A DNA stretch of 64,000 bases from Clarireedia homoeocarpa (Eukaryota; Ascomycota; Leotiomycetes; Helotiales; Rutstroemiaceae). Of this stretch, positions 22,205-33,584 are shown piece by piece. The translations under genes were made by a program, and so were the position numbers. Numbering within the stretch: the stretch's first letter is position 1; each line of letters opens with the position of its first letter. The notes beneath the pieces were generated by a model. The model ran no database searches, was not told where the DNA came from, and was given only the letters and a program-made list of their open reading frames with translations. The DNA lies in contig LNKV01000001.1 of the NCBI GenBank assembly GCA_001465935.1, positions 310,001 through 374,000 of the forward strand, in the 5' to 3' direction.

Positions 22205-22996
22205 ATGCGTCGCAGTAGTCCTCCTTTCAAGCGCAAGCATGCATCAATTGTGCTACCTCAACTGATTATACCTTCCGAGAGCGCTATAGCTTCTGCCTGT
22301 TTACCTTCAGTAATTACAGATCCTTCCACTAGAAATATTCCAGCAACCAAGCCAAATCACACATCTCCAACATCACGTCAGCCTATTGAGACACCGTCAT
22401 GTTCATCCAACGGCAGCGATTACATATCTGAAGACTCCCCATATCCTCATGAGCAGAATGATAGCAGAAAGAGCAGTCTTAATAGTAACAACTCGGGTTC
22501 GGTCTTCGATTCGGTCTCCGGCTCGGATGCCACTTCGCTACTTCCACCAAGAAACAAATCAATACTATGTTCTCGTTCCCCTCGTCTAGAATTTGACTAC
22601 TTCACTCGCAGAGTATCACCATTCAATGGAGGCACCTTTACAGATTCTTATATATGCGAGAAGAAATTGCCGGTGGTCCTAGGATTTGAACCGATGACGA
22701 ATCTAGGTCTTGATGAGAACGAGTGGAATGAACCGGTTGTGCCAGGCATGTCGAACAATAAGAGCGTTTCTTTTGGTACGACGACCGTTTTTCCTATGGA
22801 AATGGAGGTAGAGCTAGAACATATGGAGCATGTGATGTTCGAGGGGAAGAGGAGTCATGTACCAAGTGCGGATAGGAGCGGGGGTGATGGGGGTGACGAA
22901 GGGGTTGGCGAAGGAATTGATATGGGGAATATTAGTGGATTCGATACACGGAGCTTTGGGGATAGTGCTGCAATAAGTGATGAGGAAGCGTTTTGA
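22205..22996 (+). CDS. Hypothetical Ser/Pro-rich, largely disordered protein
   Basis: A 263-residue single exon, starting at the first in-frame ATG (22205). The N-terminal third is basic and Ser/Pro/Thr-rich (MRRSSPPFKRKH). A Ser/Asn run follows (about 95-125), then a somewhat more ordered middle (FDYFTRRVSPFNGGTF..CEKKLPVVLGF). The C-terminus is acidic and Gly-rich, ending ISDEEAF. No signal peptide, membrane segment or known domain is recognised. Clean codons over 264 positions without a stop favour a real gene, but there is no family support. A phosphorylated regulatory protein would be a guess. Confidence 0.5.
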   Translation: MRRSSPPFKRKHASIVLPQLIIPSESAIASACLPSVITDPSTRNIPATKPNHTSPTSRQPIETPSCSSNGSDYISEDSPYPHEQNDSRKSSLNSNNSGSVFDSVSGSDATSLLPPRNKSILCSRSPRLEFDYFTRRVSPFNGGTFTDSYICEKKLPVVLGFEPMTNLGLDENEWNEPVVPGMSNNKSVSFGTTTVFPMEMEVELEHMEHVMFEGKRSHVPSADRSGGDGGDEGVGEGIDMGNISGFDTRSFGDSAAISDEEAF

Positions 22997-24810
22997 GAAG
23001 TGTTGCGCCTGGTGGTCGAAAAAACTCACAGTGCTATGTTTTGGTTGAATTGAAGTGCTGGTGTACAGCATTAAGGATAACACCCCATAGCAATAATATG
23101 CAAGTTTATTTGTTGGGTCATTGACAAGAGAACCGGATAGCCCATTCATATAAAGTTCATAAACTAAGGAACCTGCTGTGTAGTGAGGGGTGTGAAGAAT
23201 AAAGTTACCTTACCATTTAAATTCGGGTGGCAGTTTCAGCATAATCGTTGAGATGTTTAAGCACCATGTTTATATAACTACTTCCCACATCTATCGATTT
23301 CTTTCTATCTCACATGACACCCAACCATTTAAGAGACTTCTCTTATTCTACAGAGCACTTAGCACACATAAGAACCTGAGCCAATATCTTCTAATCCCAT
23401 AGTTACATACTCTATATAAACCGCAAACGTGTTTGCGCTCAAACGTTCTCAGCTTAACTACTTGTTTTTGCGTGATTTCTCGAGAAATGACTATTTCACC
23501 ACCATTGATTGTCCCTCTCAATTAGTGTTTAGCAACTGCTGGCTACCTGGCATTCAGGTTGCAATATCCTCCGATATGGTGGCTGATGAGATACCTATGA
23601 GTCTGTCGATTCGCTTACCGGTAAAGACTTGCTCTGCTATATGTATGCCACTATCTGACTTGCGCTCCCTATGCTGATTTGCAGTATTCATGTATAGTTG
23701 CTCGCTTGCCTATTACCTGTAATGACAGCTGGCAAGCTTGCCTGAGGAGCTCGGCATCTTTCCCATGGCAGGTCCTCTCTCACGTTTTCTGAAATTACCA
23801 CACAATTCCGACTGCAGCGGCAACTATGAAGGCAAGTGTGAAACGCCATAATTCCTTCCGGGATGGTTCTTTGAGAAGTAGAATCAGACCTGTACGGGAA
23901 TTCTGTGGATCATCACTGAAGCCTCAATATTTCTCCTCATTGCCTCAACGAAACTTGCAAACATAATCAGGGTAGAATTTGCCCATGCAAGAAGTGTGAT
24001 CGAGAAAGCAAATGCATCATATGGTTGTTCTGACAATGATAAGAATGGGGACATGTCAGTCCAAGAGAGATCCCTTAAAAACACATTGCCGAGAAGCGGT
24101 GATGGTATTCCTCGCGATATATATTCCCGAACACACGATGTTATTTTATTGAGCGTACTTGTAGAAGTGAATGGCTCTAGTATGTTGAATAGCTCTTGCA
24201 TTCCGTACACACTCATTCACCAGTGTAATATGCCACCCAAATGGTGTACTCGGAATCAATCAAGTCTTTTCCACTCTTACAGTACTCCCAGACTAAAGGA
24301 TAGTAATGATAGGTTAAGCATCTGAACGACGGATACGACGGCGCCCATGATGCTGTCGCCTATGGATGAGTCACGGAGATGTAGCCTGATTGAAATTACC
24401 TCTGCTGACTTCTATCAAATTGCATGATGATTTGTGCAAGTCCTGGGCATGAAATAATATTCAGCAAGAAGCGTGGTTGAAGATTTAGAGATCGAATATA
24501 AGAATCTCTATTTTTCCTTAAGTGCCAATCGTCAACGAAGCTTCTTTTCTTTTACACTGCTTCTTAGCTCGTGTTGTCCTCTTTCTTTACCTCATTTTCC
24601 TGCAGAATTCGTACCTCTCTATCCAGAAACTACAGCTAATAATTTGTAATTATGTATCTGAGATATCGTTCGAATTTCTAGCTCTCGTGACGCTTCGCCT
24701 AGATGGCAAACAGCTTGCACGAGTACTATTCCCAAGCCATGAGGCTCCAAACAATTTTTCCTATGAATTTCCAAAGTCAAACATAGCTTCCCGCTTTTCT
24801 TCTACCTGAT
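22997..24810. other. Intergenic, no supported gene
   Basis: A 110-codon minus-strand frame (24216-23884) and some 80-100-codon plus frames occur, without motifs or convincing ends. They could be remnants; nothing more can be said. Confidence 0.45.
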
Positions 24811-26709
24811 TCACTTCTCCGCGTCGTCCATTTCCTTCCAGTTGAATCGATCTTCCTTCAACCCTCCTTCAGTCGTATTGATTTTATCTCGATCCGTCTC
24901 ACTGCTACTATTCTGCTGCATCTCTTCAAGTCCCAAGACTTTCCACAGCCTATCGCAGTTTCAGAACTAGTGGTAAATGCTCCCATAAACGATGCACTAC
25001 CTGAACTCTCCTTCTCTACTTTCGGGGAAAAAAATACCAACTCACCTCCCTAATCCAAACGCCACATCCTCCTCACTCATCGCAAATGTAATTCTATACC
25101 ATCCAGGCGTCTCCGATTTAAAAGCTTCTCCTGTAGTGAGCCAGATTCCATTATCTAGCATTCGTTTCGATAGCATACGTTCTGCTTCTAGGGTATGTTT
25201 ACCACCAGGAAGAAAGGGTTTGAGAGAGAGCCAGACGAAAGGGCCTGCATAGCTATGGTTTGGTGATAGGGTTAGTACTAGGTTTGTTTGCTGGGCAAGT
25301 ATATTGATTTTAATAGATCCAGTAGATGGTGATGTGAGTGAGTGAGTATGTCCATAAAGGGGTAAGGCGTGAAATAGTGAAAGTAAATGCGTGGAAGGAT
25401 AACATACCTCGGAATATACTTAATCCCCTTTTCGCGGAGTCTAGCAGTACAGAAATCATACGAAGCACTCATTCTTGTGCGGAAAGTTGAGAAATAAAAG
25501 TCGAGGAACGGGTGATCAGTAAGCATGAGTGTCCAAACGTGGTCGGAGAGGGATGATGCACAGGCAAATTTGGAGATGGCTGCTAGTGTGGCGTGGAGAA
25601 CGGGATTGGATTGCGAGAAGAGCGCACCGATCCTGAGACCGTTGCAGCAGAAATCCTGTGGTAGTAGAACAAAGAGTTCAGCGCCTTATGCTTGGGGAAA
25701 ATCCCGAAGAGTGGAATAGGGAAATTACCTTGCCCATAGTATACAGAACATGAACTAGCCCCGGATTAATGAATTTCGCAATATCCATCGACAGCACCGA
25801 AGTAAACGGGACCATGTCTAAGATATCGCTAGCAGAGAATACACTCATAGCATATACCTCATCACTTATGAAATGGATGGAGTATTTCGAGCATAGAGAA
25901 AGATATGCTTTGATTACACCAGGAGGATAACATCGTCCCAAGGGATTGTGCGGATTGCATAGAAGGAGGCCTTTGATTTTAATACCGCTTTTCTGGGATT
26001 CTAAGATTGCTTCCTCATGTCTATGGACGCCGGCAAGTGTTGTGGTGTCAGAGAGATCACCTATATCGACGAAGACCAGTTTTACTCTGGATTTTATGGT
26101 AAGTTCCGCGTCAAATGATTGTGAGAGATTAAATCGAAGAGAATAGGTGCAGACCTTGCGCGATCTTCAAAGTCACCAACGAATCCACCATAGCAGGGTC
26201 GAGCAATTAGAATTCCGTCGCCTTCCTCGGCGATACAGTAGCACAGAGCATCGATGAGTGATGAGCCACCTGATAGGACAGTGATGTGATCACTCGTGAC
26301 CTTTTTATAAGCCGAGAAATACGAATTCATGTAGCTTGCAAGGGCGGCCCGTAGTGCAAGAGATCCTGTTGGACCATCTCCGTAGGTGAGCACTGCCTAA
26401 TCGTTAGCTTTTGCTATTGGAAGAAATGAAAACGCATAGATCACTCTTGGGTGTGACAGCGATGTGCGAATTGATGTATTGTGCGATTTCATCGTGCCTG
26501 GTTTATTTTCCTGTCAGACTGATACTCAACAAGCAGATTCTATGTTACATGACACCCCAGACTTACATCAGTCTATTTTCAGCGATGCCCATTGGAAAGA
26601 TTCCATTTGGACTATCCTTCGACCAAGGATTTCCAAACACCTTTCCCATAAAATCCTTCGTTTCTTCTGGAACAACATTATGAAGACATCGGGAAGATAG
26701 ATTACACAT
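24811..26709 (-). CDS. ACC synthase-like PLP-dependent aminotransferase (fold type I)
   Basis: Seven exons (26709-26567, 26497-26445, 26392-26155, 26086-25729, 25655-25408, 25252-25046, 24949-24811) join in phase to 461 residues. Family marks in order: FPMGIAENRLM; LTYGDGPTGSLALRAALASY; ITVLSGGSSLIDAL; the substrate-side RPCYGGF; LLLCNPHNPLGR; HFISDEVYA; and MGK|DFCCNGLRIGALF, whose lysine should bind PLP, with the following Arg region contacting phosphate. The order fits 1-aminocyclopropane-1-carboxylate synthases and their fungal look-alikes, many of which do not make ethylene precursors. The start chosen is the ATG in MCNLSSRC; the frame stays open upstream but has no ATG. The C-terminus is a charged tail. 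The seven-exon structure is intact. Confidence 0.8.
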
Positions 26710-27023
26710 TCTAGGAACAAGATCATGAAAAGTGTACCAGGAAGAGAACGTGAAATATAGGGAATTAGCGATATTCAGACCCCTACGCACAATTCTGGAT
26801 ACAATGCGAGCAGCATGTAAAGTGTCGTATCTTGTAAGCAACGATACTTGTTGTATGCCATGGTGCGCTCAGTGCAAGCTTACATTTTGTGGGGCGTCGA
26901 CATTAAGGCTTTAAATACATGAAAGGATCACGTGTATACTAGGCGTTCGGGCGCAAGCTTGCGGCCGTTGCGGCCTGAACCTTAAGGCAACTACGTGATC
27001 TATCTGAAGAACTGCCTGTGTAT
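26710..27023. other. Spacer at the edge of the accessory region
   Basis: Contains palindromes CGCAAGCTTGCG (26951-26962) and a GGCCGTTGCGGCC block just after. Ends at the inverted tRNA-tail copy. No gene seen beyond possible 5' sequence of the aminotransferase. Confidence 0.4.
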
Positions 27024-27119
27024 GACTGGGGTTCGACTCCCCGTCAGAAAGAAAATCTGAATTTATATTAATTCCTTTTTTGATATTTTTACTATTATAA
27101 GTTTTTTTCTATTGATCAC
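27024..27119 (+). repeat. Inverted partial copy of the tRNA-Asp 3' end and its downstream tail
   Basis: The T-arm and 3' acceptor strand of the tRNA (GGGGTTCGACTCCCCGTCAG) and about 70 further bases are repeated here in the opposite orientation to the full gene at 27595-27699. Where the arms differ, this copy has T or A and the gene side has C or G (for example TTTAT versus TTCAT, ATAT versus ATGT). It lacks the 5' half, so it is not a tRNA gene. Confidence 0.8.
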
Positions 27120-27155
27120 CTGGTTTTTCTCCCGCCGCTCAGAACCAGGTGATCA
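27113..27155. repeat. 13-bp perfect inverted repeat
   Basis: TGATCACCTGGTT at 27113-27125 is matched by AACCAGGTGATCA at 27143-27155, with a 17-base loop. Confidence 0.8.
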
Positions 27156-27372
27156 AGTTAAACTGGTCAAAATAGTCCTCGGTTTGATGGCAGGCACAGT
27201 GGTACTATGTCGGAGTTGGGCTCCCAATGTCACTATACCCTACTGGAAAACTTTGTACTTAGACAAAACTCTACCTAGCCGGTTCTCAGTTTATCTGAGA
27301 GCTTGTGTACTTCTCAACTTAACTGAGCGCTTGTGTACTTCTCGGTCTAGCTGAGAACCCGACCTACTAATC

Positions 27373-27474
27373 GTCGGCGTTCGTGTAACCCTTCTACAGA
27401 AAGCTTTGGAAAGCGTTTCTACAAAAAGCTTCGCTTTCTAAAGCTTTCTGTAGAAGGGTTACACGAACGCCGAC
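27373..27474. repeat. 35-bp perfect inverted repeat forming a foldback element
   Basis: The arms at 27373-27407 and 27440-27474 are exact reverse complements (starting GTCGGCGTTCGTGTAACCC). The 32-base centre contains further partial symmetry (GGAAAGCG..CGCTTTC), so RNA or single-stranded DNA could fold into a near-continuous ~100-nt hairpin. It lies between the two inverted tRNA-tail copies. It may be a foldback MITE; no target duplication was identified. Confidence 0.75.
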
Positions 27475-27594
27475 AATTCTTTGACTCAAAAAGGTCGTTA
27501 AAATAAAAAATCAATCAACTAGTTAGTCAATAGAACAATTTTTTTATGATAGTAAAAACATCAAAAATGGAACTGACATGAATTCAGATTTTTT

Positions 27595-27699
27595 CTCTCT
27601 GACGGGGAGTCGAACCCCGGTCTCCCGCGCATTGTCATCACTTGATGTGATATCATGTGACATGACAAGCGGAAATCATGACCGTTAGACCATCAAAGA
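27595..27699 (-). tRNA. tRNA-Asp (anticodon GTC) with a 33-nt intron
   Basis: The seven-base acceptor stem TCTTTGA pairs with TCAGAGA (one T:G), with G as discriminator. The D arm is TGGTCTAACGGTCATGATT. The anticodon stem CCGC pairs with GCGG around loop TTGTCAC (anticodon GTC). The T arm is CCGGGGTTCGACTCCCCGT. The intron (27662-27630) sits one base 3' of the anticodon, the canonical place. It contains TGACAA, which can pair with the anticodon loop. The mature length is 72 nt. The sequence follows the usual fungal tRNA-Asp. Confidence 0.9.
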
Positions 27700-29051
27700 T
27701 GTTTGCTCCGTTTACTGTTGACGTGATAACGGTTACTGGCTACTATAACTCCCAACATTCTTTTGTTTCCAGAATAATATATGTAACGTATATAATGAAA
27801 CTAATTTCCAACTAAGATTACAAACAGTTTATTTTTCTCTTTCTTTCTACATATTCACATACCGTTCGTTATATAGTAACTGAGATTATAAATCGGTTTC
27901 CGCACCTATCAAATAACATATTCTGAATTAATGAGAATATCAAGCCTAAGAAGACTTCAGATATTAACTCTCTATAATCTCACTATATATGTCTTTCTTC
28001 ATCTATCTTCACCTCTGCGATCTGGCATTGTTTGTTTTTGTTTTTATCTTATTTTGTTTTATTCCCAAATGTTTCACACAAGGTTCCAAATGGTGGGTGG
28101 GTTAGTCGGTGGGCGGTCATCGTCTTTAGTTAGGTTAGCATTCTGTTTCTGTTACAATGTTTTTTTCTCTTTTAGCAAGCGAGCAAAGTCGACGGATGGA
28201 TGATGATGACATGATGAATTACTTTTTACTTTTTTCTATGCGTTTTTCTTGAGGAGGAAAAAGCAGTGGGGTGATTTGTTGGTTTATTTAGCTTTAATTT
28301 TAATGAATGCGTTGATTTTCTGGGGTTGGGCGCGGTGATTGGAGAAGGAAACGGTTTGGAACGGAGTGGAAAAGATTGATTTATTTTCATCAGGCGGTGG
28401 AACTGAAAGAGATGGAGATGAAGGTGCTGGATGGAAGTGCGATACCCATATCATATCATGATACACGAAATGATTATACTGTTTTGCTTGTTCGTTGAGT
28501 AGTGTAGCTAGTCGTTGGTGAGTTGAGTTGATGTGGAGAGATAACACGATGAATGCACGAAAGATATAAGTCATCTACTTAAATATGTCTCTGTCTTATG
28601 CTGTTTGCATATGAGTACTAAAATAAGTGATACAAGTCAGATGTCTTAGCTGTAATTTGATAGTATCGAAAGAGAAGATATAGTCCCGGTTTTTGTGGCT
28701 AGAATTTGTCAACCAATCAATTGACAGATCGAACTTGTTTTGTGTTGTATAATTGGCTGAAACTTAGAACATGGAGAGGCAGGAACTACACTTATTTATC
28801 CTTGGGTTCAAGTATGTGACAACTAACTAAATAAAATTGATAAAATGACCTTAGCATTAACAACTAAAGAACTAAGAAGTATATACAGGAAGGGAGTCAC
28901 GTGTGCACGTACTTCCTGAGTGTCCTTGGTAGTTGGTCGCAGCGCAAGGCACTTACGGTGCTGGTCGCGGTTTACAATAATCGCCATGATAACTTTTTTA
29001 CTTCTTTGGTGCTGATTCAAGAATTTAGTGTATTGAAGCAGTATACTTATG
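27700..29051. other. AT-rich spacer between the tRNA and the hydrolase, no gene seen
   Basis: Low-complexity T-rich DNA with short frames only (for example minus 28574-28284 and 29020-28823) and no recognisable motif. Confidence 0.45.
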
Positions 29052-29945
29052 TTAAGCTATAAACTCTCCTAGCTGTATAGCTCGGCGGATAATATTTACA
29101 GACTTCGTCACAGCGTCCTCAGAGCTAGGGCCTGGAACTTCATGCCCCCCATTATGAACAAAGCATGATCTTGTATCGGAACTTGCAAAACTTGGTAAAG
29201 TCCTTTGCTCTGTCTGCAACGCTGTCCGTTTCCCCCCATATGTGTGCTGTGGGAATATCAATTATTGGCCTAGGATCCTCCGTCTTCCATATACCACCAT
29301 TCTGTAATGCATCAAGGTCATATGGGAGAGTGGCAGTAGAGAAGAAAACGGCACATTTAAAGCTAGACTCGATTGGCCTTCCTTGCCTGACCTGCTCGAT
29401 CATCCAAGAAGAGACAAGAGGAACAGATTGACTGAAAGCAATAACTCCGTCATAGGGGCCATCGGTTTTCAGAAAGGTATTGAAATCATCATAAGCTTTA
29501 AGGGCCGATTTGGTGGAGTTGACTTCAAAGTAAGCAAAGCCCTCCTGCACGTTAGGCATCAGGGTTTTAATTGCTATTTGTCTGGTCAGACAGGAACCTC
29601 TTCTGCTATTTTGTAGGTTTTGGTTTCACGATATACTCACAAGGATCGACCTCACAGGGAACGTTACCCTCCACGAAATCATAACTGTGATGATCTCCAA
29701 GCTCGTATCTGATTGCAGCTGACCGGCTTAGCTTAGAACAAGGCGATTGCCCTTGCAACTAGTTACCTGTTTGCATCTCAAATATCTATTGTCGGGAACA
29801 CAGATATGGAATCAGCTATAGATTCAGAATAGGCAAGGAACAGGCTCATACTTTGGCGCTTGTGCCCATGCCATGAAGACTTTCTGGTTATTAGTTAAAA
29901 GGTTCGAGAAAAGGAGATAATCCGAACCTACCAAAGAAAACGCAT
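29052..29945 (-). pseudogene. FSH1-type serine hydrolase with a frameshift near its 3' end
   Basis: Five exons are readable: 29945-29932, 29879-29852, 29785-29767, 29718-29641 and 29573 onward. They give MRFLCLHGMGTSAKIFEMQT, AAIRYELGDHHSYDF, VPCEVDP, then a nucleophile elbow AFSQS, HIWGETDSVAD (acid) and NGGHEVPG (histidine). These are the Ser-Asp-His elements of the fungal FSH1 family, known to cleave or release products in polyketide pathways. Around 29183 (TTTTGCAAGTTCC) the frame must slip by one base to go from KFC to SSDTRSCFVHNGGHEVPG; no GT..AG intron fits. Without the slip, translation ends at 29152 and the catalytic histidine is lost. Sequencing error is the alternative. It stands upstream of the MFS and PKS genes, fitting a cluster role. 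Confidence 0.7.
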
Positions 29946-31469
29946 TTTGGCGAACTATGATGTAGGTTTAACCTCCGCGTTGCAAGGAGTGTAAATGAGA
30001 GATTATCTGTCGGTAAATAATAGATACAGGAAGTAGCGAGGGCGTCGGTGAATTTAACGGCACTGAACTACCAGTGTAGTCGTTTATTTACCAAGTACAC
30101 CGAGTTGGTGGTCCCAGACTGGACAGGGGTCGAGGCTACCCCAATTTTCTTTCAACTAGTGGATAGGTATAGTACTTTATGCACTGGCTGACTGATTGGC
30201 ATGACAAGTAATAAGTATGGTTGATCCACGTAGGCGTACGTAGTAATGGTCCTCTGTAACTAATTTAATGAGTAAAAAAAAAAAAAAAGACTGAGATTTA
30301 TACAGTTTTTTATTTTTATTTTTATTTTATTTTTATTCATTTTAACGACCTATGTGAGTCCGAGACTATAGTAGGTCGTCTAGCAGCTAGCTGCTGGCGA
30401 TATAGATTATTTTACAAAGGAGAAACTAGCAAAACTCCTCTATCCAGTTATAATATTCTTAATATAATAGACTTCTCCTTAGACAAGTAACAGTTCCCTT
30501 AAGCTACAAGAAAGAAGATAGCTACTCTAGGTTCCCTCTATCTCGTACGATAGTCACTAAGGGTTCTCGATAACGAGAAGTAGCCTTAGATACCTCTCTT
30601 CCAGTTCCCTTTATATAGTATATTGGCTTGTAACAGATATCGCTAGTATCCGGTAATCTGCAAAGTAGTCCTCTTTACTTATCTAACTAAATCCCTTCTT
30701 CTTTCTTTAAACTGTGAAAATTCGTTGAGAATCCCTTCTCTTTTTCTTAAGTTATAAATATTAGTAAGAATTCTTTCTCTTTAGCTTATAAAATTCGTTG
30801 AGAATCCTTTCTTCTTTCTTCAGTCTTATAAAAATTCATCGAGAATCGATTGTAGGTTCTATATATCAATTATACTCTTCTCCTTTCCTTAGCCCAAATA
30901 AATCCTATCAATAATTATAACCTACTTTGTTCCTCTTTATATTTTCGCTCAAGGTTACAATATACAAGTAGAGGTTGAAAGTAGAAGATTGTATCGTGAA
31001 GTTATTTGAGTCGTGAAAATTCGTCGAATATCGTTCGTAGATACAAATAGCGTTGTCGGAGACAACAATAAAGCAAAGCGACTCAATCTTGGCTCTTAAG
31101 GGATAAGAATCGCCTTGAGGTTCGTAGAGGACACTGCGTACAGGTGTTGAGTCTTCGTCCTCCAGATTTATACAGTAGTAAGCTGAAATATTGATCCTAG
31201 TTACATAAACTAACTACTGCTTTGTTAGTACTGATATAATCCATAACTGCGTCCAAAATGCTGACAATATCGTATATCAATTTAATTCTTTCTAATAAAT
31301 TGATAAATCATATGGTGTCGGAATAAGACGTAATATACGGAATATCCATATTCTGTACAGAAATGAAGCCTCTGTCTGCACTTAGGGCAAAATTAAAGTT
31401 TGTGCTTATCCAGCACACTAATTACACATGGTTTGGCACACCTCACGACTCATTCATATACAGATCCCT
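29946..31469. other. AT-rich repeat-like tract between hydrolase and transporter
   Basis: No coding frame. Contains an A-run (30272-30287), ATTTTT repeats (30307-30340), palindromic AGCAGCTAGCTGCT (about 30383) and directly repeated motifs listed separately. It looks like old, decayed repeat DNA. Confidence 0.45.
30717..31033. repeat. Dispersed direct copies of AAAATTCGTTGAGAATCC
   Basis: Good copies occur at about 30717 and 30790, with variants AAAATTCATCGAGAATCG at 30830 and AAAATTCGTCGAATATCG near 31016, each followed by T/C-rich sequence. They may be the remains of a tandem array. Confidence 0.6.
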
Positions 31470-31808
31470 CTAATCTGATAATCGACTAGTCGCTTCTTTG
31501 TTTAGTTTAATCTGCTGTTTTCTCCAAACAAGTATGATGGATACGATTTGTGCAGCACTGAAGGCAACCATAGCTCGCATTTGCAAGTTGTACGCTTCAC
31601 CGAAAGTCTTTCGAGCCTGGTCTCTGAGAGCTGGAGGGGCTAAGGTGAGGCTACTTGGCTCATTGAGCAGCATATGGACCTGAGAGCCTAAGATGGGAGT
31701 TAGGCGAAACAAAACATGGTTAACCAGGATCGTGTTGGCAACAGCGACGCCGAGTGCCCCCCCTAGCATACGAAACTGGATAACTGTGATGATTCTGACC
31801 GAATTATC

Positions 31809-32086
31809 ACGATGCTACATAAGGACATGACCTCCCTGGGGGTGAGTCAGACATCAGGCATGCATTAGCATACATTAGCATACACGTGATATAGCACATG
31901 ATCACTTCCTGTATATAAGCCTTCGGGCCCTTATGATCCTCTTAGCTCTGTAGTTGTTAATTCTAAGGTCATTCAGTGTCTTAACTGGCAGTCTCGTCAC
32001 AATAACAGTCCCAACTGCCATGTCTAGAGATGTGTTTGTTAGCAGGGCTACATTACTTGTGATAGAGGAGATGAATCGACCCACTC
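31809..32086. mobile_element. 278-bp insertion in the MFS gene with a 5-bp target duplication
   Basis: TTATC at 31804-31808 is repeated at 32087-32091. Removing the insert and one copy restores MVDAED-NSVRIITVIQFRMLGG in a single frame, as expected for this family. Inside are TATATAAGCC (about 31912) and a doubled CATACATTAGCATACA motif (about 31860-31885). Its ends are not TG..CA and no terminal inverted repeat is clear, so the class is unknown; 5-bp duplications suit LTR elements. Confidence 0.6.
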
Positions 32087-33563
32087 TTATCTTCAGCGTC
32101 TACCATAAGCGGCGCCATGATGTATTGAGTGCCGACGGACGCGCCAGTACCGAATCCGGCAATAAAGGCATACCCATATTGGCCGGGCCATATATTGAAG
32201 GTGACCGGTAGAGTTGACAATAACGAAAAGCCGACTATCTGAATGGCAGCACCGATAATAAGGCACGCAATGAAGGGATATTCGAATTTGCTCATAATGG
32301 TGGGCACGACAATGCCAAAAGGTGTCCCAACAGCGAAGGGCAGAAGTCTTATACCAGCGTACAAGGGGCTACTGCCATTGACGATTTGAAGACGTTGGGG
32401 GATTTCTATAAAAGCGACAGTGCTGCTTGCGCCAGCCAGAAACGATCCGCTAGTCATCAATGTGTCAGCCCGAATCTTCAGCCAGAATTCCGAGACAGCC
32501 TTACGTCAATACGCCCAACCACGCACGGTTATGAAAGAAGCGCCACGGAAACATGGGCTGGATTTTGGAGCCTTTATTGCTAGAGTACCACTGCCATAGG
32601 AGGAACGATATCCATAAAACTCCAGAGAGGATGAAAAAGGCGATGATTACTGCCGAGTCCCATGCATACCGAACCTGTTCTTCAGATAATGCAGCTATAA
32701 GAAAAATAGTGCCTGCTAGCAGCAGAAAGGCGCCTAAGAAGTCAATCTTCTTCAACAGACTTACGTCAATCTTGCTTTTCATTAGTTCACAATGACGAGG
32801 AAAGTTACGTGGAAGAGAAAGGGCGATAATGGTGAGTCCGGCGACTCCAGCTGGCAGGCTGCATAACATGTTAGTATACAATTCACCTAACTAGTAACTA
32901 ATGCATGTCACTTGGACGCAGGGGGCTTACTTGAGCAGAAATGCCCATCGCCAGTCCCCAGTGTTGTTGATTCCCCCACCGACAAGTGGCCCGAGCATCA
33001 TACCCAAGGCAATAGCCGATGATGCAACAGCCGATATCATATTGTACTGGCTTTGTGGCACCATTTGCATAAATGAGATTAAAGTGAGGGAGTAAACGCC
33101 GGCCCCCCCAATGCCTTGCAGTGCGCGATTAATGATGCTGTGCCCAGTGGATATTAGCATACATCTCTGTCGAGACAAAGGGTGAACAAACAGCTGGTTC
33201 ATGTTCTGGGCGGCCCCGCAACCTCCTGAGAAAGCCATAAAGAGAACCATGGAAGTCATCAGCAGAGGTTTCCCACCAAACATGTCGCCTAGTTTTGCCC
33301 ATATTATCAAAAAACCTGTTACAATTGAAGCCTGTTATTAGCATAGCTTCAACCTTAGAGTCAAGATTGGCTCGCACCCGTGTATGTGAGGAGGTATGAT
33401 GTAACAACCCAATTGCTCTGGCTGTAGTCACAAGGTCATCCGAGATGGTGATCAGGGACGTGCTGACGATGGAAACTTCCATACACGGAAGAAACACACT
33501 CAGACTCAATCTAAATGTTGATAAGCTAATATGTCTTTATTTTTTTCTTTCTTTTTTTTTTTG

Positions 33564-33584
33564 AGGGGGGGGGGGGGGGGGGGG
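33564..33584 (+). repeat. Long G homopolymer in the first MFS intron
   Basis: An unbroken run of about 20 G after a T-rich tract. Its length is likely to vary and to be error-prone in sequencing. Confidence 0.85.

Noticed and set aside
23884..24216. 110-codon minus-strand frame
   Set aside because: Plausible composition, but no family, start context or neighbouring exon to support it.
27024..27048. Possible second tRNA
   Set aside because: Only the T arm and acceptor 3' strand are present; no D or anticodon arm.
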